NCBI GenBank assembly: GCA_018883025.1
Contig: VEQW01000005.1
Location: 1-34,657 of the forward strand
Length of the DNA stretch: 34,657 nucleotides
Source of the DNA: Solirubrobacterales bacterium
Lineage (GTDB): Bacteria; Actinomycetota; Thermoleophilia; Solirubrobacterales; 70-9
Reading direction: 5' to 3'
Shown here: piece by piece, positions 27,959 through 34,657 of the stretch
Numbering within the stretch: the stretch's first letter is position 1
Layout of the letters: each line of letters starts with the position of its first letter
Translations under genes and position numbers: made by a program
The notes under the pieces: generated by a model
Database searches by the model: none
Told to the model about the DNA's origin: nothing
Seen by the model: the letters and a program-made list of their open reading frames with translations, nothing else

Positions 27959-29485
27959 TCAGGCAGACGACCCGACCGGCTGCCGGAGGACCGGCTCGCG
28001 GGTGGCCCGGACCTCGTCGAGGCGCCGGACCGGTGTCGTGTAGGGGGCGTCGGCCGCGATCGAGGGGTCCCGCTCCGCCTCCTCGAGGATTTCCTCGATC
28101 GCGTCGGCAAAGGCATCGAGGGTCTCGACCGACTCGGTCTCCACCGGCTCGATCATCACGGCCTCGTCGACCAGCTGGGGGAAGTAGACGGTCGGCGGGT
28201 GGAAGCCGTGGTCGAGCAGGCGCTTGGCGAGGTCGAGCGTCTTCAGGCCCAGCTCCTTCTTGAGCGGCGCCCCCGAGAGGACGAACTCATGCATGCAGGG
28301 CCGATCGAAGCCGATCGGCAGGTACTTGCCGGCCCGACCGTCCGCCAGCCGCCGTTTCAGGTAGTTCGCATTGAGGACGGCCCTGGTCGAGGCCTCCTTC
28401 AGGCCGTCCCCACCGAGACTGAGGATGTAGGCGTAGGAACGGACGAACACCCCGAAGTTGCCCTGGAAGCCCCTCAGCCGGCCGATCGAGAGAGGCCGGT
28501 CGTGGTCGAGTTCGAATACCGGATCCTGCTCGCTTCCCGAGCGGACGACCCGGGGGACCGGAAGGAATGGCTCGACCGCCTCGGACACCGCAATTGGACC
28601 GGAGCCTGGTCCACCTCCGCCGTGGGGCTGCGAGAAGGACTTGTGCAGGTTGACGTGGACGATGTCGAAGCCCATGTCGCCCGGGCGCGCGAGTCCCATG
28701 ATCGCGTTCAGGTTGGCACCGTCGTAGTAGAGGAGTCCGTCCACTTCATGTACCAGGGAGGCGATCTCGGCGATGTTCTCGTCGAACAGCCCGAGCGTGT
28801 TCGGGTTGGTCAGCATCAGGCAGGCGACGTCGTCGTCGAGCTTCGCCTTCAGGTCGTCGAGGTCGACCCCTCCGTTCGGATCCGTCGCCACCTTGACCGC
28901 CTCGTACCCGGCCATCGCAACCGAAGCCGGGTTGGTCCCGTGGGCAGTGTCCGGGGTGAGCACCTTGCCGGGCGAGCGTCCCCTGTCGTCGTGGTAGGCC
29001 CGGGTGAGCAGCAGGCCGGCCAGCTCACCCTGGGAGCCGGCGGAGGGTTGCAGGCTCACGTGGGGCAGGCCGCAGACCTCGGCCAGCGCCCCCTCCAGCA
29101 GGTACATCAGTTCGAGGGCCCCCTGCACCTCCCCGTCGTCGGAGGCCGGGTGGAGACCCGCGTGGCCGGGTAGTGCCGCCACCCTCTCATTGAGGCGCGG
29201 GTTGTACTTCATCGTGCAGGAGCCGAGCGGGTAGAGGCCCGTATCGAGGTCGTAGTTCCGTCGCGACAGCCTGTTGTAGTGGCGGACGATCTCTGGCTCT
29301 GACACTTCAGGCAGGCCTGGCGGTTCCTCGCGCAGGAGCTTCGAGGGGATCAGCTCGTCGAGGGCTGGCCCTCCGCCGTCCTCCGGGAGCTGGGCAGCCC
29401 GTCGGCCGGGGACCGACTTCTCGTAGATCGTCTTCGCCCGGTCCGCCTGCTGGGGCGTCTCGGTCGCGGGACCGGGGCCGTTCAC
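27959..29485 (-). CDS. gcvPB: Glycine dehydrogenase (decarboxylating) subunit 2
   Basis: LYPLGSCTMKYNPRLNE, LTPDTAHGTNPASVAMAGY, VHVNLHKSFSQPHGGGGPGSGP. GTG start in a GTGA overlap with gcvPA. Confidence 0.95.
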   Translation of the reverse strand: MNGPGPATETPQQADRAKTIYEKSVPGRRAAQLPEDGGGPALDELIPSKLLREEPPGLPEVSEPEIVRHYNRLSRRNYDLDTGLYPLGSCTMKYNPRLNERVAALPGHAGLHPASDDGEVQGALELMYLLEGALAEVCGLPHVSLQPSAGSQGELAGLLLTRAYHDDRGRSPGKVLTPDTAHGTNPASVAMAGYEAVKVATDPNGGVDLDDLKAKLDDDVACLMLTNPNTLGLFDENIAEIASLVHEVDGLLYYDGANLNAIMGLARPGDMGFDIVHVNLHKSFSQPHGGGGPGSGPIAVSEAVEPFLPVPRVVRSGSEQDPVFELDHDRPLSIGRLRGFQGNFGVFVRSYAYILSLGGDGLKEASTRAVLNANYLKRRLADGRAGKYLPIGFDRPCMHEFVLSGAPLKKELGLKTLDLAKRLLDHGFHPPTVYFPQLVDEAVMIEPVETESVETLDAFADAIEEILEEAERDPSIAADAPYTTPVRRLDEVRATREPVLRQPVGSSA

Positions 29486-30906
29486 GAGGCCCTCCTGAGG
29501 ATCGCCGGTTCCGGGATTGCCCTCGATCCGGCGCCACCTTCGGAGCCCTTCGCCCGCTCGGCCGAAGCTTCGAGGGAGGAGACGAGCCAATCGACATCGG
29601 CCGGAGTCCTCTTCTCGGTCAGGGCGACGAGGAAGGAGTCTTCGTACTCGGGGTAATCCCTTCCCAGCGGGTAGACCCGCAACCGCGGGCCCGAGGGGTC
29701 GCCCCCGGCCCTCAGGTCGGCGACCGGCACCTCGATCGAACGGACGGCGAACTCCCGTACCACCGGGGCATCGTGGAGCGACTCGAATCCGGGCAGGGCG
29801 GAGATCCGCTCCCTGGCGGCAGCGGTCCGCCTGGCGAGCAGCGTGCCCAGCTCGACGATCCCGGAGCGACCGAGCCACGAGAGGTGGATCGTCGCGGCAA
29901 GGGCGTTGAGCGCCTGGGAGGTGCAGATGTTGCTGGTCGCCTTCTCACGGCGGATGTGCTGCTCACGGGTCTGGAGCGCCAGGACGAAACCCCTCCGTCC
30001 GTCCGCATCCTCGGTCTCGCCCGCGATCCGGCCGGGCATCCTCCGAAGGTGCTCCTCCTTTGCGCAGAAGAAGGCAAAGGAGGGACCGCCGAAGTCGAGT
30101 CGGTTTCCGAGGGGCTGCCCTTCACCGAAGGCGATGTCCGCCCCGCACTCGCCCGGCGGCTTCAGGATCCCCAGGGTCATCGGGTCGACCGACACGGCGA
30201 CCAGGGCTCCTGCCTCGCGGGCCCGGGTGGAGAGGGCCTCGACGTCCTCGATCGAGCCGAGGAAGTTGGGGCTCTGGAGGATGACCACGGCCGTCTCCCC
30301 GTCGATCGCCTCCTCGAGCGCCGCCCGGTCGGTCTGGCCGTCCTCGAGGCCGACCTCGACCACCTCGCACCCGAATCCCGCTGCGTGGGTCCGCAAGACC
30401 TCCCGGGCGTGCGGGTGGAGGCCCCTCGAAACCAGGACCCTGCTGCGCCCGGTAGCCCCGAGCGCCAGGTAGGCTGCCGCGGCTGCCGCCGAGGGGCCCT
30501 CGTAGAGGCCTGCATTCGACACCGGAAGCCCGGTCAGCTCCGACATCGCGGTCTGGAATTCGAACATCGCCTGGAGCCCCCCCTGGGAGACCTCCGGCTG
30601 GTAGGGGGTGTACGGGGTGAGGAACTCCGATCGAGAGGTGATCGCGTCGACGATCGCAGGTACGTAGTGGTCGTACATCCCGGCCCCGAGGAAAGACGGC
30701 TCCGAATCCGGTGGCCGGTTGGCCCCGGCGAGGGCGGCCAGCCGTTCGAACACCTCGGCCTCGGGGAGCCCGTCATCCATCGCCAGCGGCCTGTCCAGCC
30801 GCAGGCCGTCCGGGATCGTCTCGAGCAGCTCCTCCTCGCTGCCCAACCCGAGCAGCTCGAGCATCCGTTGCCGGTCCCCGTCGGTCAGCGGCGTGTAACC
30901 GGCCAT
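29482..30906 (-). CDS. gcvPA: Glycine dehydrogenase (decarboxylating) subunit 1
   Basis: FLGAGMYDHYVPAIVDAITSRSEFLTPYTPYQPEVSQGGLQAMFEFQTAMSELTGLPVSNAGLYEG; ATSNICTSQALNALAATIHLS. Confidence 0.95.
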   Translation of the reverse strand: MAGYTPLTDGDRQRMLELLGLGSEEELLETIPDGLRLDRPLAMDDGLPEAEVFERLAALAGANRPPDSEPSFLGAGMYDHYVPAIVDAITSRSEFLTPYTPYQPEVSQGGLQAMFEFQTAMSELTGLPVSNAGLYEGPSAAAAAAYLALGATGRSRVLVSRGLHPHAREVLRTHAAGFGCEVVEVGLEDGQTDRAALEEAIDGETAVVILQSPNFLGSIEDVEALSTRAREAGALVAVSVDPMTLGILKPPGECGADIAFGEGQPLGNRLDFGGPSFAFFCAKEEHLRRMPGRIAGETEDADGRRGFVLALQTREQHIRREKATSNICTSQALNALAATIHLSWLGRSGIVELGTLLARRTAAARERISALPGFESLHDAPVVREFAVRSIEVPVADLRAGGDPSGPRLRVYPLGRDYPEYEDSFLVALTEKRTPADVDWLVSSLEASAERAKGSEGGAGSRAIPEPAILRRAS

Positions 30907-31301
30907 CAGGAGCCCTCCTCCAGGCTCGCGCCGTAGGCGGCGGCGTCCATCAGGGCCTCGGCTTCCGCCGAATCGGACATCCGGATCCGGACCATCCATC
31001 CGGCGCCGTAGGGATCGGCATTTATCGCTTCCGGCGCATCGGCAAGGTCGCCGTTGACGGCTGTCACCTCGCCCGAGAGCGGAGCGACTACGTCCGAGAC
31101 GGCCTTGACCGACTCGACCTCTGCGTAAGGGGAGTCCTTCGATACCTCGGTCCCGATGTCCGGGGGATCGAAGAAGACGACCTCGCCAAGCGCGTCCTGG
31201 GCGTACCAGGTGATCCCGAGCACGGCTTCGTCGCCCTCGATCCGGGCCCAGTCGTGTTCCGGGTGGTAGCGGAGATCTTCCGGGTAGGAGGCTTCGGCCA
31301 T
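30906..31301 (-). CDS. gcvH: Glycine cleavage system H protein
   Basis: YPEDLRYHPEHDWARIEGDEAVLGITWYAQDALGEVVFFDPPDIGTEVSKDSPYAEVESVKAVSDVVAP; lipoyl Lys in ESVKAVSD. Confidence 0.96.
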   Translation of the reverse strand: MAEASYPEDLRYHPEHDWARIEGDEAVLGITWYAQDALGEVVFFDPPDIGTEVSKDSPYAEVESVKAVSDVVAPLSGEVTAVNGDLADAPEAINADPYGAGWMVRIRMSDSAEAEALMDAAAYGASLEEGS

Positions 31302-31312
31302 CGTTCTAACCC

Positions 31313-31339
31313 TTTCCGTACTCGCAGATGCTACGGAAA
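31313..31339 (-). repeat. Inverted repeat spanning the gcvT stop and gcvT-gcvH spacer
   Basis: TTTCCGTA (31313-31320) / TACGGAAA (31332-31339), 11-nt loop; perfect 8-bp stem. Confidence 0.6.
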
Positions 31340-32410
31340 CAGGGGCTTCGAGGATACGCGTGCGGCCCGACGCTTCCCCCGCACGTCGATGGTCAGCGGA
31401 GTGCCCTTCTCGGCGAGATTCGCTTCCACGAGCGCGAGTCCGATCCCCTTGCCGGTCGAGGGGGAGAGGGTTCCGCTGGTCACCACCCCGACTGCCGACT
31501 CCCCGTCGAGCACCTCGTTGCCGGATCGGGGGATCCCCTCCCCCTCGATCACGAACGGAACCAGCTTTCGGCCCGGTCCCTCCCGACGGAGGGCCTCGAC
31601 CCGGTCGGCCCCCGTGTAGCCACCGCCGGGACGACAGGCCCATGCGAGTCCGGCCGTGATCGGGTCGATCTCCGGACCGAGGTCATTGCCATGGAGGTGG
31701 AAGCAGGCCTCGAGTCGGAGCGTGTCGCGTGCACCGAGGCCGCAAGGGACCACCCCTGCATCGATCAGCTCGTCCCAGATCGGGATCGCGACCTCGGGCT
31801 GGACCATCAGTTCGACCCCGTCCTCCCCCGTGTAACCGGTTCCACAGATGAAGGCCGGTCGCCCCCCTATCCGGTCGACCCGTATCCCGTTCCGGTCCGG
31901 CAGACCGACCCCGAGCACCGAACCGACCACCTCACGTGCGTTCGGCCCCTGGACCGCGATCATCGCCAGGTCGGCCGAGATGTCCCGAACGAAGGCATCA
32001 CGCTGCCGGGCTGCCGCTCCGAGGATCTCCAGGTCTCCCGCGTGATTGGCGGCGTTGGTGACGAGCAGGAAGCGGTCGGCGCCGAGTCGGTAGGCGATCA
32101 GGTCGTCGACCACCCCTCCCTCGGCATCGAGCATCAGCGTGTACTGGGCACCATCGATCGGGATCGCCGAAGCGTCGTTGGTGAGCGTCGCCATCAGCAG
32201 GTCGACGGCGGCCGGACCCTCGACCTCGATCCTCCCCATGTGGGAGACGTCGAACATCCCGACATGGGTTCGGACGGCGACGTGCTCCTCCCGGATGCCG
32301 TCGTACTGGACCGGCATCTCCCACTCGGCGAACGGGACCATCCGTGCCCCGGCTTCCAGGTGGGCTGCGTGGAGGGGGGTCTTTCGGGGCTCTTCGCCCT
32401 GGTCGGTCAC
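31331..32410 (-). CDS. gcvT: Glycine cleavage system T protein (aminomethyltransferase)
   Basis: TPLHAAHLEAGARMVPFAEWEMPVQYDGIREEHVAVRTHVGMFDVSHMGRIEVEG. GTG start. Confidence 0.96.
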   Translation of the reverse strand: MTDQGEEPRKTPLHAAHLEAGARMVPFAEWEMPVQYDGIREEHVAVRTHVGMFDVSHMGRIEVEGPAAVDLLMATLTNDASAIPIDGAQYTLMLDAEGGVVDDLIAYRLGADRFLLVTNAANHAGDLEILGAAARQRDAFVRDISADLAMIAVQGPNAREVVGSVLGVGLPDRNGIRVDRIGGRPAFICGTGYTGEDGVELMVQPEVAIPIWDELIDAGVVPCGLGARDTLRLEACFHLHGNDLGPEIDPITAGLAWACRPGGGYTGADRVEALRREGPGRKLVPFVIEGEGIPRSGNEVLDGESAVGVVTSGTLSPSTGKGIGLALVEANLAEKGTPLTIDVRGKRRAARVSSKPLFP

Positions 32411-32430
32411 CGGCCGATCCTAGTCGGCCG
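32411..32430 (-). promoter_or_regulatory. Dyad CGGCCGA-N6-TCGGCCG abutting the gcvT start, with candidate -10 TAGGAT (32417-32422) in its loop
   Basis: Minus strand CGGCCGACTAGGATCGGCCG-GTG; perfect 7-bp arms; -10 to GTG spacing 6 nt. Confidence 0.55.
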
Positions 32431-32445
32431 TCTGCCGCCGGGGAT

Positions 32446-33525
32446 TCAGTCCTTGAGGAAAGAGGGAACGTCTATGTCGCTGTCGCCGACCTCGAGATCG
32501 CGAATGTCGCGCTCCTCGTCCGGCACCCGCTTCTTGCTCTCGTAGCGCCGCCGGACCCGCTCCGGGGAGCGGGCGAGCAGCTCGAATCCTTCGAACCCTG
32601 TTGCGATGACCGTGACCCGGACTTCATCGACCATCGAGCGGTCGACCACGGAGCCGAAGATGATCGTCGCGTCGCGGTCGGCTTCCTCCTGGATCAGCTG
32701 GGCAGCCTCGTTGACCTCGAACAGTCCGAGGTCCTCGGGACCGGTGATGTTGAGCAGCATCCCGGTCGCCCCCGAGATCGACTCCTCGATCAGCGGTGAG
32801 GTGATCGCGGCCTTGGCGGCCTCGATCGCCCTGCTCTCCCCCTGGCCCGTACCGATACCCATCAGGGCTGAGCCGGCGTCGCGCATGATCGTCCTGACGT
32901 CGGCAAAGTCGAGGTTGATCAGGCCGGGGATCGTGATCAGGTCGGTAATCCCCTGGACTCCCTGGCGAAGGATGTCATCGGCCATCTGGAAAGCCTCGAC
33001 CAGGGTGGTCCTGCGTTCGACCGCCTCGAGCAGTCTCTCGTTGGGAACGATGATCAGGGTGTCGACGTTGTTGCGGAGCTTTTCGATCCCCTCGATCGCC
33101 TGCTGCATCCGCTTCTTGCCCTCGAACTCGAAGGGCTTGGTCACGGCTCCGACCGTCAGGGCACCGATCTCCTCCTTGGCGATCTCGGCGATCACCGGCG
33201 CGGATCCCGTCCCCGTGCCGCCGCCTTCACCGGCGGTGACGAAGACCATGTCGGCCCCCTTGAGGGCCTCCTTGATCTCGTCGCGACTCTCTGCAGCAGC
33301 GCCTGCCCCCACCTCGGGGCGCGCTCCGGCACCGAGGCCCTGGGTCAGCTCCTGGCCGATCGCGATCTTGACGTCGGCATCGCATTCCTCGAGTGCCTGA
33401 ACGTCGGTGTTGACCGCGATGAACTCGACGCCGCGGACTCCCGCGTCGATCATCCGGCTTACCGCGTTGGTACCGCCGCCGCCGCAGCCCACGACCTTGA
33501 TCACTGCCAGGTAACTGTTGTCCAC
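32446..33525 (-). CDS. ftsZ: Cell division protein FtsZ
   Basis: [55 protein letters not shown]-terminal peptide [13 protein letters not shown] start with SD GGGAGA. Confidence 0.98.
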   Translation of the reverse strand: MDNSYLAVIKVVGCGGGGTNAVSRMIDAGVRGVEFIAVNTDVQALEECDADVKIAIGQELTQGLGAGARPEVGAGAAAESRDEIKEALKGADMVFVTAGEGGGTGTGSAPVIAEIAKEEIGALTVGAVTKPFEFEGKKRMQQAIEGIEKLRNNVDTLIIVPNERLLEAVERRTTLVEAFQMADDILRQGVQGITDLITIPGLINLDFADVRTIMRDAGSALMGIGTGQGESRAIEAAKAAITSPLIEESISGATGMLLNITGPEDLGLFEVNEAAQLIQEEADRDATIIFGSVVDRSMVDEVRVTVIATGFEGFELLARSPERVRRRYESKKRVPDEERDIRDLEVGDSDIDVPSFLKD

Positions 33526-33611
33526 GCTTTCTCCCGATCCCGCTCGTTCAGGTGTCCACGAGCTGCTGAAGCCTCGCCCCGGACCTCGCCCGGTTGGTGT
33601 GAAGATGGCCC

Positions 33612-33640
33612 AAAGTAGGCCACGGCGTCGGATCTGTCAA
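33612..33640 (-). promoter_or_regulatory. Strong housekeeping-sigma-like ftsZ promoter TTGACA-N17-TACTTT
   Basis: Minus strand TTGACA (33640-33635), 17-nt spacer, TACTTT (33617-33612); predicted ~80 nt 5' UTR. Confidence 0.8.
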
Positions 33641-33663
33641 CGGCCGAAACCGATCGTTCAGGA

Positions 33664-33701
33664 CCAAAGTCTCAAGTATCACTTTAGGGTTTGGCAACCC
33701 T
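33664..33701. promoter_or_regulatory. AT-rich dyad cluster upstream of the ftsZ promoter, candidate operator
   Basis: CCAAAGT-N10-ACTTTAGG (33664-33688, imperfect) and AGGGTT-TGGC-AACCCT (33686-33701, perfect 6-bp arms), overlapping. Confidence 0.5.
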
Positions 33702-33747
33702 CTACTTCAGCTGCAGCCTGCGGGCCTACGCGGGGCAATCAGAGCGG

Positions 33748-34590
33748 TCAGGGGCCTACCGCGGGCCTCCAGGGCACGGTCAGGTCGATGTAGCGGGCCG
33801 AGACCAGCTCCGGATCGGCGATCACCGTAGTCGCGGCCTTCCACTTCGCCCCGGCCTTCGAATCGTCGCCGAAGACCAGGACCAGGCCGTTCGAGAGTTC
33901 GACCTCTATTCCCTTCTCGCCCATCCTGCTCTCGACGACGAATGGCCTGATCTCGGTCGGCACGCTCCCCAGGACGATCGCCTGGGAGAGCCTCGGGCCG
34001 CCGAGCGAGGTGCTGTCCGTCGGGGGTGCCTTGCCCGGGATCAGCGGGAGCGTCTCGACTCCGTCGGGAACCGGCCCGAGCACCGTTCCGTCAGTCGCGA
34101 CGAGGACGGCCTCGTCCTCCTCCCCGACCACCGCCCCGTCCTCCCTCAGCTCCAGGCGCGCGGTGGCACCGTTCGGGAAGTCCGTCTCGACCTCGACGCC
34201 GGCGACCCTCGGATACGGCTCGAGTGCCTCCTCCAGGTCGCCCTGGCGGACGTGGACGGTGGTCATCCCCTCGAGGCTCGTGGTCACGGTCTCGGTCAGT
34301 TCGCTCGCCTCGGCCTCGCCATCCTCGCCCGAGAGCGTTTCGAGGCCGGTCACCTGGACCTCCCGGATCTCGAAGACCGGGAGGTCCCGGAGCCAGACGA
34401 ACCAGGCGATCGCGAGGCCGAGGAGGAGCACCATGAGGGCGAGGATCAGGAAGCGGAGGCGTCGTCTCCTGGCGACCCGCCCCCGGATCGTGGTTGCCGC
34501 CCCGGCCGGTCCGACCCCGGAGGTCCTTCCGGAACGGGCCTTACCGGCACTCCCGCTACCGGCCAACTTCCCAACCTTCCGGCCAGACAA
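33748..34590 (-). CDS. ftsQ: Cell division protein FtsQ (POTRA/FtsQ domain)
   Basis: Basic N-terminus, one TM (FLILALMVLLLGLAIAWFVWL), POTRA-like FEIREVQVTGLETLSGEDGEAEASELTETV...YPRVAGVEVETDFPNGATARLELRE; located between murB and ftsZ. Confidence 0.88.
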   Translation of the reverse strand: MSGRKVGKLAGSGSAGKARSGRTSGVGPAGAATTIRGRVARRRRLRFLILALMVLLLGLAIAWFVWLRDLPVFEIREVQVTGLETLSGEDGEAEASELTETVTTSLEGMTTVHVRQGDLEEALEPYPRVAGVEVETDFPNGATARLELREDGAVVGEEDEAVLVATDGTVLGPVPDGVETLPLIPGKAPPTDSTSLGGPRLSQAIVLGSVPTEIRPFVVESRMGEKGIEVELSNGLVLVFGDDSKAGAKWKAATTVIADPELVSARYIDLTVPWRPAVGP

Positions 34591-34657
34591 CGTCGCCCAG
34601 CACCTGCACCTCCGGCTCGAGGATCACCCCGAACTCCTCCGCGACGCGGTCCCGACC
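34556..34657 (-). CDS. murB: UDP-N-acetylenolpyruvoylglucosamine reductase, C-terminal fragment cut by the window edge
   Basis: Minus strand translates GRDRVAEEFGVILEPEVQVLGDVVWPEGWEVGR*; FGVxLxPEVxxLG is the usual MurB C-terminus; overlaps the ftsQ start. Confidence 0.75.
   Translation of the reverse strand, partial: GRDRVAEEFGVILEPEVQVLGDVVWPEGWEVGR

Noticed and set aside
27899-29173. 424 aa plus-strand ORF antisense to gcvPB
   Set aside because: Shadow ORF; opposite strand has full GcvPB with catalytic motifs.
29773-30936. 387 aa plus-strand ORF antisense to gcvPA
   Set aside because: Shadow ORF of a confident gene.
31328-32545. 405 aa plus-strand ORF antisense to gcvT and the ftsZ 3' end
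   Set aside because: Shadow ORF; also crosses the ftsZ-gcvT boundary.

Overview
This is a GC-rich, almost fully coding chromosomal window from an actinobacterium-like genome. A Thermoleophilia/Solirubrobacterales origin is my inference from gene content only. I found no tRNA/rRNA genes, CRISPR arrays, transposases, prophage genes or defence islands. In window order it contains: rpmB(-); a riboflavin operon ribD-ribE-ribBA-ribH(-); an inserted GT2 glycosyltransferase + flippase pair(+); a tightly overlapping def-fmt-rsmB-(zinc ribbon)-rpe operon(-); priA(-); a bacterial PH-domain protein(+); tkt-pgi(+); and a long minus-strand stretch murB'-ftsQ-ftsZ-gcvT-gcvH-gcvPA-gcvPB-trpS-scpA-scpB-rluB-aroH-hisC-aroF-tyrA-aroA-cmk-der-metK. 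The genes are housekeeping; the less ordinary signal is in the initiation regions. (1) Seven transcription-unit starts (rpmB, def, priA, PH protein, tkt, scpA, gcvT) share a TANNNT hexamer exactly 6-8 nt before the start codon, which predicts leaderless mRNAs and moves the def and tkt starts. (2) At metK and cmk (more weakly at aroF) the same -10 phasing does not hit the annotated start. It hits an unannotated micro-ORF (11, 11 and 6 codons) that contains the downstream Shine-Dalgarno and whose stop overlaps the real start codon. This is a candidate leaderless leader-peptide/translational-coupling architecture and my best candidate for something undescribed. All calls come from reading the sequence and ORF track; no database search was run.
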